The position numbers and the translations under genes are program-made. Below, piece by piece: positions 19,201-29,703 of a stretch of 47,266 bases of DNA. Every line of letters starts with the position of its first letter. The first letter of the stretch is position 1. The notes below the pieces were generated by a model. The model ran no database searches, was not told the DNA's origin, and saw nothing but the letters and a program-made list of their open reading frames with translations. The stretch comes from an uncultured Eubacteriales bacterium (GTDB lineage: Bacteria; Bacillota; Clostridia; Oscillospirales; Acutalibacteraceae): positions 1 through 47,266 of the forward strand of contig ONAH01000136.1 in the NCBI GenBank assembly GCA_900315715.1, given 5' to 3'.

Positions 19201-20089
19201 ATTTTCACTTCCGGAATCGGGCACAAGTTTTGTGCGACAGATGCTTGTAGAATCACAGCCGAAAACATTCTCAGACCTTTTGCAGATATCAGGACTATCA
19301 CATGGTACGGATGTATGGATTGGAAATGCAGCCGAACTCATAAAAAACGGCACTTGCACGATTTCTGAAGTAATAGGTACCCGTGACAGTATTATGACGT
19401 ATCTTTTACACAAGGGGCTTGAACCCAAAATGGCATTTAAGATCATGGAGATAGTTCGTAAAGGCAAGGCAACAAAGCTTTTAACAGATGAGCATATTCA
19501 GGCTATGAAGGATCATGACGTACCACAATGGTATATAGATTCCTGTATGAAGATCAAGTACATGTTCCCAAAAGCGCATGCAGCGGCATATATGATATCA
19601 ACACTTCGACTTGGCTGGTACAAGGTACATAAACCGCTTGCCTATTACGCAGCATATTTTACAGTACGCGGAGAAAGCTTCGATGCAGAATCAGCGCTTA
19701 AAGGAAAGAGTGCGGTAGAAGATAAGATAAGGGATATAATAAACAAAGGAAATTCTGCAACAGCAAAAGATAAAACCGACCTTGCAACATTACAGATAGT
19801 AAACGAGATGCTTGCAAGAGGAATAAAGGTTCTTCCGATAAACATATATAAATCAGAGGCAAAGAAGTTTGTAATAGAGGGAGATGCGTTAAGACTTCCT
19901 TATTCATCAATGCCGGGAGTGGGAGAGGCTGCTGCGGAAAGTCTTGTAGAAGTGGTAAAAGAGGGCAGTTTCCTGTCAATAGAAGATATACAGATGAAGT
20001 CGAAGGTGTCAAAAACAGTGATAGAGATGTTAAGAGGAATAGGTGCATTCGGAGATTTACCCGAATCGAACCAGATGTCACTATTTTGA
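16238..20089 (+). CDS. polC: DNA polymerase III PolC-type alpha subunit lacking the exonuclease insert
   Basis: This is the replicative polymerase of Firmicutes. The order is an N-terminal region with a charged linker (about 1-225), an OB domain (about 245-345), a PHP domain (HLHT at 351-353, ITDHG near 382), a polymerase core with zinc-finger cysteines beginning at C753, PDIDLNFSG at 808-816, and a helix-hairpin tail. In ordinary PolC a DnaQ-like 3'-5' exonuclease of about 165 residues sits inside the PHP domain after the VDD motif. Here only about 32 residues separate D421 from the resumed YHQIILVKN, and no DxE exonuclease motif is present. The total is 1283 residues against about 1430 usually. 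The TTG at 16238 is preferred, six bases after GGGAAGG. Last gene of the pyrH block. Confidence 0.96.
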   Translation: MSKLMEAIRGYASEELLDRLSLGHPSEMSININKQNDTMNIVVKFTNLVTQSDILSLERELIKSLELTSVRICTVFPPELFTTDYFSEILIYIKRDNATLKRAFNDAEARIEDNRFIITLYHGGETVIHGQNAERLISDAIYKMFGKRYNVEFDGITVMSSESEEYIEMQQQVEERNAREESLEQVEKHEEVMRSADERKEKIEKSAPEIEVREGETLTPVIADKSAKPLFGRALTKINTIPINTLTAETGSCMIWGDIFSLDFRTTKDGKKYIISILITDYTSSMTIKIIESCDKCKPLDILKAGSTIVVKGDVQFDRYDNEIVMHAVSIATAKKVKVVDKAAKKRCELHLHTNMSDMDGVTPAADLIKRAYEWGMPAIAITDHGVAQAFPEAMNTLNDIQKNGGNIKVIYGTEAYFVDDTAEENSKPFEGEDAICENCSQLSTEELKKLKTYHQIILVKNLTGLKNLYKLISYAHLNYFYRRPRIPKSVLMRHREGLLIGSACEIGELYHSIVKGEKSYEELKEIASFYDYLEIQPLGNNEFMVRNNTVESIEGIINFNKTVIKLGEDLGIPVVATCDVHFLDPYMSEYRKIIMSSKGFDDADHQAPLYLRTTKEMLKEFSYLGEEKAYEIVVENTNKIANMIEQIKPIPDGNFPPFIDGAEEQLTTITWERAKRMYGDPLPEIVKARLDRELGSITKHGFSVLYMTAQKLVADSEAHGYLVGSRGSVGSSFVATMSGISEVNPLCPHYLCPNPECKNSEFITDGSVGSGFDLPAKNCPKCGTPYHRDGHEIPFETFLGFDGDKVPDIDLNFSGEYQSHSHRYTEQLFGKENVFKAGTIATVADKTAFGYVKKYAEQNGKVLHKAEEQRLAQGCTGIKRTTGQHPGGMVVVPRGMSVFDFCPIQRPANDQKSDNITTHFDFHSIHDTICKLDELGHDVPTIYHYLEEFTGISVMDVSMSDPDVMSLFTSTKALGIKPEDIDSQTGTFSLPESGTSFVRQMLVESQPKTFSDLLQISGLSHGTDVWIGNAAELIKNGTCTISEVIGTRDSIMTYLLHKGLEPKMAFKIMEIVRKGKATKLLTDEHIQAMKDHDVPQWYIDSCMKIKYMFPKAHAAAYMISTLRLGWYKVHKPLAYYAAYFTVRGESFDAESALKGKSAVEDKIRDIINKGNSATAKDKTDLATLQIVNEMLARGIKVLPINIYKSEAKKFVIEGDALRLPYSSMPGVGEAAAESLVEVVKEGSFLSIEDIQMKSKVSKTVIEMLRGIGAFGDLPESNQMSLF

Positions 20090-20108
20090 TAAAATTTCTA
20101 ATCTATAC

Positions 20109-20137
20109 TTTACATTTTGACAAATTTGGTATATTAT
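20109..20137 (+). promoter_or_regulatory. Probable sigma-A promoter of the AI-2E family transporter gene
   Basis: TTTACA (20109-20114), 17 bp, then TATTAT (20132-20137). An overlapping extended -10, TGG followed by TATATT (20127-20135), is an alternative reading. It lies about 40 bp before the gene. Confidence 0.55.
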
Positions 20138-20176
20138 AAAGATTGAAATTAAAACTAACAATAAAGGGGGATGCAG

Positions 20177-21490
20177 ATGTCCAAAGGAACATTCAAATCT
20201 ATATTAGCGCTGATTGCATTTGCAGGCATATTAGTTCTTGTCCTTACGAGACTTGATATACTGATTGGAGTATTAAAGAATTTCTTTAAGGTACTAACCC
20301 CTTTTGTTGTAGGCTTTGTACTTGCCTATGTATTAAACATTCCATATGTCTTTTTCATGAACAAAGCGTTTGTTTTTATGGACAAAGAACCTGCAAGAAT
20401 AAAAAACAAGGGTGATGAGTTTTTAGTAAAACTGCGCAAGCCTCTTTCCCTGATAGTAACATATGTAATTTTATTTGCAGTAATAGTGCTGTTATTAAGT
20501 ATAATTATACCTCAGATAACGAACAGCATACAGGGAGTAATAGATAATTTTGAGGTATATTATGTATCATTCCAGGAATGGGTGTTTAAGGTAGCGGCGA
20601 AATTTGGATTTGAATATGAGTTTATGTCAGAGATGTTTGAGGATCTCAACTCATTCATCCAGCAGCATATAGGATCCGGTGAGGGAAATGAGAACACAGG
20701 ATTGTTTGATATAAATACAATAATGCAGGGACTGACGAACTACCTGTTCCCACACATATTTGATTTTACAAAGAATGTATATAATATATTCTATAATTTT
20801 ATTCTGAGCGTTATAGTATCAATTTATTATCTAGCTAATAAGGAAACCTTGATGAATCAGATAAAAAAAATAACATATGCGATAGTACCGCAGAAATTTC
20901 TTGGCAGACTTCTTCGCACAGTAGACATCTGCAACAACAAGGTTGGTAAATTCTTATACGGAAAACTTATCGATTCAACGATAATTGGATTACTATGTTT
21001 TATTGTACTGCGTATTGTGGGAATAGAGTATGCAGTTCTGCTGAGTGTGTTTGTAGGAGTAACGAATATAATACCTTTCTTTGGACCAATAATTGGTGCA
21101 ATACCGGGTGTAGTATTACTAGTGATGATAGATCCGTTGCAAGCACTCATTTTCGGAATAATAGTAATAATAATACAACAGCTTGACGGAAACTTTATCG
21201 GGCCGAAGATACTGGGCAACCAACTTGGAATTTCGGGATTCTGGATAATGTTCAGTGTACTAGTTGGAGGAGGTTTGTTTGGTTTTCCGGGAATGTTAAT
21301 GGGAGTGCCTGTATTTGCTGTGATATATCAGATATTCGGTGAAAAGGTCAATGGAAGGCTTGTTAAGCTGGGATTTGCCACAGAAAAGACAGTACGAGTA
21401 GAACCGCTGCCGAGAGTAGCATATGAGGACGGCCATATAGTAGCAGATGATGAAGACGATGACGATATTTTCTTTGATGAAGATGAATAA
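20177..21490 (+). CDS. AI-2E family (YdiK/PerM/TqsA-like) membrane transporter
   Basis: The protein has about eight hydrophobic segments and a central soluble part near 110-190. Its C-terminal half carries the family pattern SVFVGVTNIIPFFGPIIGAIP and the glycine-rich GGGLFGFPGMLMGVPVFAV. The last 20 residues are nearly all Asp and Glu, an acidic cytoplasmic tail. The second ATG (20177) is chosen because AAGGGGG ends at 20170, six bases before it; the ATG at 20171 would abut the ribosome site. Members move AI-2, sodium/proton or auxin-like compounds, so the substrate is unknown. It has its own promoter and is followed by a hairpin terminator. Confidence 0.88.
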   Translation: MSKGTFKSILALIAFAGILVLVLTRLDILIGVLKNFFKVLTPFVVGFVLAYVLNIPYVFFMNKAFVFMDKEPARIKNKGDEFLVKLRKPLSLIVTYVILFAVIVLLLSIIIPQITNSIQGVIDNFEVYYVSFQEWVFKVAAKFGFEYEFMSEMFEDLNSFIQQHIGSGEGNENTGLFDINTIMQGLTNYLFPHIFDFTKNVYNIFYNFILSVIVSIYYLANKETLMNQIKKITYAIVPQKFLGRLLRTVDICNNKVGKFLYGKLIDSTIIGLLCFIVLRIVGIEYAVLLSVFVGVTNIIPFFGPIIGAIPGVVLLVMIDPLQALIFGIIVIIIQQLDGNFIGPKILGNQLGISGFWIMFSVLVGGGLFGFPGMLMGVPVFAVIYQIFGEKVNGRLVKLGFATEKTVRVEPLPRVAYEDGHIVADDEDDDDIFFDEDE

Positions 21491-21502
21491 GACATAGTAT
21501 TG

Positions 21503-21545
21503 AGTGAATATCTCTGCTTCATTCAGAGGTATTCACTTGATTTGT
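21503..21545 (+). terminator. Hairpin terminator after the AI-2E family gene
   Basis: A 14-bp stem with one G-U pair (21503-21516 with 21524-21537) and a 7-base loop is followed by TTGATTTGT. The T tail is imperfect, so partial read-through into the RpiR gene is possible. Confidence 0.6.
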
Positions 21546-21564
21546 CATATAAGGGGGAATAGTT

Positions 21565-22443
21565 GTGCAGAATTTACTTGATAGAATAAACAGCTCATAC
21601 AGCGGTCTTTCAAAAGGACAAAAGCTTATAGCGGCATATATTTCAACACGATATGATAAAGCAGCCTACATGACAGCCTCAAAACTTGGAGAGAATGTTG
21701 GTGTAAGCGAATCTACCGTAGTAAGATTTGCCACAGAGATAGGGTATGAGGGATATCCTGAGCTTCAGCGTGCAATGCAGGAAATGATAAGAGATAAGCT
21801 TACATCAGTGCAGAGGATAGACGTTGCATCAGACAGAATAGACTATGGCGATGTACTGTCCAGTGTGTTGAATCAAGATATAAAGCTTATAAAAAAAACA
21901 ATGGATGAGAATAATAATGAATCATTTGTGAAAGCCGTAGATGCAATAGTAAATTCGAGAACGATATACATTTTTGCAGTAAAAAGCTCCTTTGCACTGG
22001 CAAGATTTTTAGGTTATTATTTTGAACTGATTTTTGGAAATGTAAAGATAATAGAAACAACAAGTAAAACACAGATGTATGAACAACTGTTCCGAATAGA
22101 CAAACAGGACGTAATGATAGGAATAAGCTTTCCAAGATACTCTTCTTCGACTGTTGAAGCAATGACGTTTGCGGCATCGCAGGGTGCGCATGTAATTGCA
22201 ATAACAGATAGTATGACATCACCGGTAACGAAGATAGCAGATTGTGTTCTTATTGCAAAGAGTGATATGGCGTCAGTAGTTGATTCACTTGTAGCACCTC
22301 TTAGTTTAATAAATGCAATAATAGTTGCAACAGTTGAGCAAAAGAAAGATGAGGTAACACAAACCTTCAAGCAACTTGAGAGTATATGGGACAGATACGA
22401 CCTGTATATAAAGAACGGAGAGAGTGGAAGTAATGAGCAGTAA
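21565..22443 (+). CDS. MurR/RpiR family transcriptional regulator
   Basis: The N-terminal helix-turn-helix (about 1-77) contains SESTVVRFATEIGYEGYPELQ, typical of RpiR proteins. The C-terminal SIS domain (about 110-260), with the sugar-phosphate-binding pattern IGISFPRYSSSTVEA and ITDSMTSP, senses a phosphosugar. The 292-residue protein starts at a GTG six bases after AAGGGGGA. No sugar catabolic gene is adjacent, so its target is unknown; it overlaps the following flavoprotein gene by 11 bases and so may be translationally coupled to it. Confidence 0.92.
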   Translation: MQNLLDRINSSYSGLSKGQKLIAAYISTRYDKAAYMTASKLGENVGVSESTVVRFATEIGYEGYPELQRAMQEMIRDKLTSVQRIDVASDRIDYGDVLSSVLNQDIKLIKKTMDENNNESFVKAVDAIVNSRTIYIFAVKSSFALARFLGYYFELIFGNVKIIETTSKTQMYEQLFRIDKQDVMIGISFPRYSSSTVEAMTFAASQGAHVIAITDSMTSPVTKIADCVLIAKSDMASVVDSLVAPLSLINAIIVATVEQKKDEVTQTFKQLESIWDRYDLYIKNGESGSNEQ

Positions 22444-23674
22444 CAGCATAATAGTAGTAGGTGCAGGAGCGGCAGGATGTATGGCGGCAATAACTGCAGC
22501 TAAAAGAGGGTTAAGCGTTACTCTCATTGACAGAAATCCTAAGATTGGCAGAAAGATACTGATTACAGGTAAGGGCAGATGTAACGTTACAAATAATTGT
22601 GATAGAGATACACTCATGTCCTCTATTCCTACAAACAGCAGATTTTTGTACAGTGCGTTTGCAGCGTTTTCTCCGCAGGACACAATGAAGTTTTTTGAAG
22701 ATTGCGGAGTTCCATTAAAGACCGAACGAGGAAACAGAGTTTTTCCGGTATCCGATAAGTCAATGGATATTATTGATGCACTGTTTAGAAAGATAATTAA
22801 GTATGGTATAAGAATAGTTAACGACAGTGTTACCGATTTAATAATAGAAAAAAATAAGGTGACAGGAGTTGTTACCGAAAAGACAAAGTATGACGCCGAT
22901 AGTGTATTAATCTGCTGTGGAGGGTGTTCATATCCACAAACAGGTTCGGACGGATATGGTTATGTGCTGGCAAAACAAGCAGGCCATACAATTACAGAAC
23001 CCACACCGTCACTTATTCCAATAGAAGTGAATGAGACCTGGTGTGGCGAATTACAAGGGTTGTCTCTGAAAAATGTTTCCCTCAAAGTATTTAATAATAA
23101 GAATAAAGAGGTATATTCAGATTTTGGCGAAATGCTGTTTACACATTACGGCTTATCAGGCCCAATAATTTTAAGTGCAAGCTCACATATGAGTATAAAG
23201 AAAAGCAGTGAATATAGTTTTGAAATAGACTTAAAACCTGCATTGACAGCAGAACAGCTTGACCGCAGAATAATAAGCGATTTTGAAAAGTACCATAACA
23301 AAGATTTTATAAATTCACTTGTTGATCTTTTACCAAAGAAAATGATACCGGTATCAGTAATGCTGTCCGGGATAGATCCGCATAAAAAATGCAGTGAGAT
23401 AACAAAATCAGAAAGAGCGGCATTGTTGAAAGTAATAAAAAAACTTACACTTACATTCAAAAAGTTCAGACCTATTGAAGAGGCGATAGTTACGTCAGGA
23501 GGAGTAAAGGTAAAGGAAATAGATCCTAAGACAATGCAGTCAAAATTGTGCAGAGGTTTGTATTTTGCAGGAGAGGTGATAGATGTTGACGCATATACAG
23601 GTGGGTTTAATCTCCAGATAGCGTTCTCAACAGGATTTCTTGCAGGAAAATCAATAAATAATGACGAGGTGTAA
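22433..23674 (+). CDS. HI0933/YhiN-family FAD-dependent oxidoreductase
   Basis: A dinucleotide-binding GAGAAGCMAAITAA occurs at the N-terminus, followed by the family signature GRKILITGKGRCNVTNN. The C-terminal motifs GGVKVKEIDPKTMQS and GLYFAGEVIDVDAYTGGFNLQ are the usual flavin-binding end of this family. The exact reaction is not established for most members. The ATG at 22433 is chosen; a GTG at 22424 is possible but crowds the ribosome site. In clostridial genomes this family commonly precedes cmk, plsC and ispH-rpsA, as here; the stop is two bases before the cmk start. Confidence 0.92.
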   Translation: MSSNSIIVVGAGAAGCMAAITAAKRGLSVTLIDRNPKIGRKILITGKGRCNVTNNCDRDTLMSSIPTNSRFLYSAFAAFSPQDTMKFFEDCGVPLKTERGNRVFPVSDKSMDIIDALFRKIIKYGIRIVNDSVTDLIIEKNKVTGVVTEKTKYDADSVLICCGGCSYPQTGSDGYGYVLAKQAGHTITEPTPSLIPIEVNETWCGELQGLSLKNVSLKVFNNKNKEVYSDFGEMLFTHYGLSGPIILSASSHMSIKKSSEYSFEIDLKPALTAEQLDRRIISDFEKYHNKDFINSLVDLLPKKMIPVSVMLSGIDPHKKCSEITKSERAALLKVIKKLTLTFKKFRPIEEAIVTSGGVKVKEIDPKTMQSKLCRGLYFAGEVIDVDAYTGGFNLQIAFSTGFLAGKSINNDEV

Positions 23675-23676
23675 AT

Positions 23677-24339
23677 ATGATTAATGTTGCCATAGACGGA
23701 CCATCAGGAGCAGGTAAAAGCTCAATATGTACAGAAGCGGCAAAAAGACTTGGATTTGTTCATGTAGATACAGGTGCACTGTATCGTACAATAGCGTATT
23801 CGGCGATAATACATAGTATAAATACAGATGACGAAATTTCTCTGAAAAATTTGTTGAATATGACAAAGGTTGAGATTTTGTTTGAAAACGATACCCAGAC
23901 CGTACTACTCAATGGAGAAAACATAAACGATAAAATCAGATCAGAGGAGGTATCTCTGAAAGCATCAGATGTGTCAAAAATCCCGATAGTACGAGAGTTT
24001 TTGCTTGATTTGCAAAGAGAGTTAGCAAGAAACGGGAACGTACTAATGGATGGCAGAGATATCGGAACTGTAGTGCTACCAAACGCCGACGTAAAGATAT
24101 TTTTGACAGCATCACCCGAAAAAAGAGCAGAAAGAAGATACTTGCAACTACTTGCAAAAGGTGAAAAAATAGAGTATAATAATGTATTAGATAAGATAAT
24201 TAAAAGAGATTATCAGGATTCTCATCGAGAAATAGCTCCGCTAAAGCCCTCAGATGACAGTATTATTGTAGATACGTCAGAGCTTACATTCGAAGATTCC
24301 GTAAAAAAAATAATTGAGATTATTGAGGAAAAAGTATGA
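23677..24339 (+). CDS. cmk: Cytidylate kinase
   Basis: Cmk phosphorylates CMP and dCMP. The P-loop GPSGAGKSS lies at 8-16, the substrate motif VDTGALYRTIAY near 31-42, and DGRDIGTVVLPNA near 125. The length is 220 residues. It starts two bases after the flavoprotein gene with GAGGTG upstream, and its stop overlaps the plsC start (ATGA), a sign of translational coupling. Confidence 0.97.
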   Translation: MINVAIDGPSGAGKSSICTEAAKRLGFVHVDTGALYRTIAYSAIIHSINTDDEISLKNLLNMTKVEILFENDTQTVLLNGENINDKIRSEEVSLKASDVSKIPIVREFLLDLQRELARNGNVLMDGRDIGTVVLPNADVKIFLTASPEKRAERRYLQLLAKGEKIEYNNVLDKIIKRDYQDSHREIAPLKPSDDSIIVDTSELTFEDSVKKIIEIIEEKV

Positions 24340-24962
24340 AAAGGAAACCATTTTTCTATCCTATAGCGAGAGCAATATGTGTGTTTATTTTTAATGTGAT
24401 ATATCCCACAGAGATACAGAATGGCAAATGTTTACCAAAAGATGAGAGTGTAATCGTATGTAGTAATCATGTAAGTAATTTAGATCCTGTAATGATAAAT
24501 TACAGTCAAAAGAGAATGGTACTGTTCATGGCAAAGAAAGAGCTGTTTAAGAATAAGCTCTTTGCAAAGTTTATAGAGTCACTTGGAGCGTTTCCCGTTG
24601 ACAGAGGACAGGATGGCGGAAAAGCAATAGAAAATGCAAAGAAGTTGTTGCAAGAGGGCAACTGTATTGGTGTATTTTTAGAAGGAACACGTTCAAAGAC
24701 AGGAGAACTTGGCAGAGGTCATGGAGGTGCATTTATGATAGCACACCAGACAAATACCCCGATTATTCCGTGTTGTATAACTCCAAGCGAAAAATTTCTT
24801 AAGAAACGTAAAAAGACAAAAATAACATATGGAGAGCCTGTAACATGCGAAGAACTGGGTATAGTTGAGGGCACGACGAAAGAATATAGAGAAGCTGCAA
24901 GGCGATTTATGGAGATACTTGCTCAGATGAGAGAGAAACAGAGAAGCGAGTTTCAGGAGTGA
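24336..24962 (+). CDS. plsC: 1-acyl-sn-glycerol-3-phosphate acyltransferase
   Basis: PlsC adds the second acyl chain to make phosphatidate, the substrate of CdsA. The catalytic block is NHVSNLD at about 47-53, the phosphate-binding block is FLEGTRSKTGELG near 110-122, and a hydrophobic N-terminal anchor occupies about 7-25. The length is 208 residues. It overlaps cmk by four bases, and its stop falls just before the ispH-rpsA start, so the three form one tight unit. Confidence 0.95.
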   Translation: MKRKPFFYPIARAICVFIFNVIYPTEIQNGKCLPKDESVIVCSNHVSNLDPVMINYSQKRMVLFMAKKELFKNKLFAKFIESLGAFPVDRGQDGGKAIENAKKLLQEGNCIGVFLEGTRSKTGELGRGHGGAFMIAHQTNTPIIPCCITPSEKFLKKRKKTKITYGEPVTCEELGIVEGTTKEYREAARRFMEILAQMREKQRSEFQE

Positions 24963-24973
24963 AAGAAAAACAC

Positions 24974-26932
24974 ATGGAAGTAAAAGTTGCAAAAACGGCA
25001 GGTTTTTGTTTTGGAGTTGACAGAGCTGTTAAGATAGCAGAGAAACTTGCTAAAGAAGGGAAAAAAGTTCGCACACTTGGGCCGATAATTCATAATAAAA
25101 GTGTAGTGAAGGAACTGGAAGAAATAGGTGTGTTTTCAGTTGATACCGTTGAAGCAGCAGAAAGTGACAGTACACTGGTAATCCGTTCACACGGAGTTTC
25201 AAAAGAAGTGTATAATTTAATTAATGAAAATAAAATCGAGTTTGTGGATGCAACATGTCCGTTTGTTACAAAGATACATAAGATAGCTGAAGAAATGTCA
25301 GAGAAAGGCTATACTATACTTGTGGCAGGTGATAGCAGTCATCCGGAAGTAATCGGAATAATGGGATTTTGTCATGGAGATGTATATACATTCAAAAATT
25401 CTGATGAATTGGTAGAATTAACAAATAAAATTCCGGAATTGAAAAATAAACAGGTATGTCTGGTAGCACAAACGACATTTGATGTAAAAGAATTCAAAAA
25501 ATCTTTAAAAATATTCAAAAAACTATGTACAAATTCGATTTTTTTTGATACAATATGTAATGCGACCTCACAAAGGCAATTAGATACAGAGGAGTTGGCA
25601 GTTCAGTCGGATATAATGATCGTGATAGGCGGACGTCACAGCTCAAATACAAATAAGCTGTATGATATATGCAAAAAACGATGTGAAAGAACATATCTGA
25701 TAGAGACTGCTGATGAGCTAAGTCATATTTCTTTTCGGGAGGACGATAAAATAGGCATTACTGCCGGTGCATCTACTCCGGCAAGTATAATTAAGGAGGG
25801 ACTGGATATAATGAATAATAAATCCGGTGAGGCAATCGAAAACGTAGCAGAAGAGAACTTTGGCGAAATGTTGGAGGAATCTCTCAAGAGTCTGAACACT
25901 AACGACAGAATCATGGGAGTAGTTGATAAGATCGAACCAAACGCTGTTTATGTAAATCTTGACAGAAAGCAGACAGGTTATATTCCGATCAACGAGCTCT
26001 CAAATGATCCGAATGTAGATCCTAATGAGGTTGTTAAGGTAGGCGATGAGCTTGAGTTACTCATAATGCGTACGAATGATCAGGAAGGTATGATCATGCT
26101 CTCAAAGAAGCGTGTTGACTCTATGAAGGGTTGGGATGTATTTGAGAAAGCACTTGAGAATAATGAGGTTCTTGAGGGTGTTGTAACAGAAGTTATCAAG
26201 GGCGGCGTAATTGTCGTTTGTAACAATATTAAGGTATTTATACCTGCTTCACACTCAGGTGTAGGCAGAGGCAAGCCATTGGAGAATCTCGTCAAGACTA
26301 CTGTACAGTTCAAGCTTCTTGAAATCACAAAGCAGCAGGGTAGAAAGAGAGCAGTTGGATCAATCCGTGAAGTGCTTGCAGCAAAGAATGAAGAGATTAA
26401 AAATGCTTTCTGGAGCAGTGTAGAGGTAGGCAAGAAGTATACAGGAACAGTAAAATCTCTTACAAGCTACGGTGCATTTGTAGATATCGGCGGCGTAGAT
26501 GGCATGATACATATTTCTGAGCTCTCATGGCAGAGAATCAAGCACCCATCAGAGGTAGTAAATGTTGGCGATACAGTAGAGGTTTATGTAAAGGGTATTG
26601 ATGAGGAGAAGCAGAATATTTCTCTTGGATACAAGAAGGCAGAAGATAATCCTTGGACAAAGTTCACCACAAACTACAAAGTAGGCGATGTTATTGATGT
26701 AACAATCGATGGTATGTGTTCATTTGGAGCATTTGCAGTAATAATTCCTGGAGTAAAAGGTCTTATCCATATTTCTCAGATTGCAAATCGTAGAATCGAT
26801 AAGCCTCAGGATGAACTTAGCATTGGTCAGGTAGTAAAGGTAAAGATTACTGAGATCAAAGAAGAGAATAAGAGAGTATCTCTCTCAATCAGAGCTTTAC
26901 TGAACGAAGAAGAGAAGCCTGCTGAGGAGTAA
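24974..26932 (+). CDS. ispH: IspH (HMBPP reductase) fused to ribosomal protein S1
   Basis: The N-terminal 280 residues are IspH, the last step of the non-mevalonate pathway. The three 4Fe-4S cysteines are in AGFCFGVDRA, VDATCPFVTK and FDTICNATSQ, and the family end motif GASTPASIIKEG is present. The C-terminal 370 residues contain four S1 RNA-binding modules, e.g. SYGAFVDIGGVDGMIHISELSW, corresponding to ribosomal protein S1. This fusion is known in Clostridia. ATG 24974 is preferred; an in-frame GTG at 24959 sits on the AGGAG site. Isoleucine and lysine codons shift toward ATC and AAG in the S1 half, and a strong internal ribosome site precedes Met at 25811. Confidence 0.95.
   Translation: MEVKVAKTAGFCFGVDRAVKIAEKLAKEGKKVRTLGPIIHNKSVVKELEEIGVFSVDTVEAAESDSTLVIRSHGVSKEVYNLINENKIEFVDATCPFVTKIHKIAEEMSEKGYTILVAGDSSHPEVIGIMGFCHGDVYTFKNSDELVELTNKIPELKNKQVCLVAQTTFDVKEFKKSLKIFKKLCTNSIFFDTICNATSQRQLDTEELAVQSDIMIVIGGRHSSNTNKLYDICKKRCERTYLIETADELSHISFREDDKIGITAGASTPASIIKEGLDIMNNKSGEAIENVAEENFGEMLEESLKSLNTNDRIMGVVDKIEPNAVYVNLDRKQTGYIPINELSNDPNVDPNEVVKVGDELELLIMRTNDQEGMIMLSKKRVDSMKGWDVFEKALENNEVLEGVVTEVIKGGVIVVCNNIKVFIPASHSGVGRGKPLENLVKTTVQFKLLEITKQQGRKRAVGSIREVLAAKNEEIKNAFWSSVEVGKKYTGTVKSLTSYGAFVDIGGVDGMIHISELSWQRIKHPSEVVNVGDTVEVYVKGIDEEKQNISLGYKKAEDNPWTKFTTNYKVGDVIDVTIDGMCSFGAFAVIIPGVKGLIHISQIANRRIDKPQDELSIGQVVKVKITEIKEENKRVSLSIRALLNEEEKPAEE
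25793..25813 (+). promoter_or_regulatory. Internal ribosome binding site at the IspH/S1 boundary
   Basis: AAGGAGGG (25793-25800) is followed ten bases later by an in-frame ATG at 25811, exactly at the linker between IspH and the first S1 module. It would give a free S1 protein of about 373 residues. The same bases encode Lys-Glu-Gly of an IspH motif, so coincidence is possible. Confidence 0.45.
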
Positions 26933-26960
26933 TTCAAAAAAAGCGAATAACATTAAAACG

Positions 26961-26984
26961 GGAGGCATCCGCAAGGGTGCCTTC
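26961..26984 (+). terminator. Stem-loop with GCAA tetraloop after ispH-rpsA
   Basis: A 10-bp stem (26961-26970 with 26975-26984, two G-U pairs) is capped by a GNRA-type tetraloop. The tail TAATACTATAT is not a T run, so it may be a weak terminator or an mRNA 3'-end stabiliser. Confidence 0.45.
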
Positions 26985-27014
26985 TAATACTATATAAATA
27001 TAGAGGTGATAAAT

Positions 27015-29598
<2,584 letters not shown>

Positions 29599-29612
29599 TA
29601 ATATTTTTTTCG

Positions 29613-29647
29613 GAACAGAGAATATAGCTTTCTCTGTTCTAATTTTT
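29613..29647 (+). terminator. Intrinsic terminator after ligA
   Basis: A perfect 10-bp stem (29613-29622 with 29630-29639) and a 7-base loop are followed by TAATTTTTTG. It separates the housekeeping unit from the sporulation operon. Confidence 0.88.
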
Positions 29648-29703
29648 TGTGTGTCCGCATATTATATAACAAGAATTAGTATAAGAAGGACGTGCAGTAA
29701 ATA

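Noticed and set aside
29659-29686. Sigma-E promoter of spoIIIAA
   Set aside because: ATATT and TATAAG are present, but the -10 deviates at key positions and the spacing is loose; kept only as a remark.
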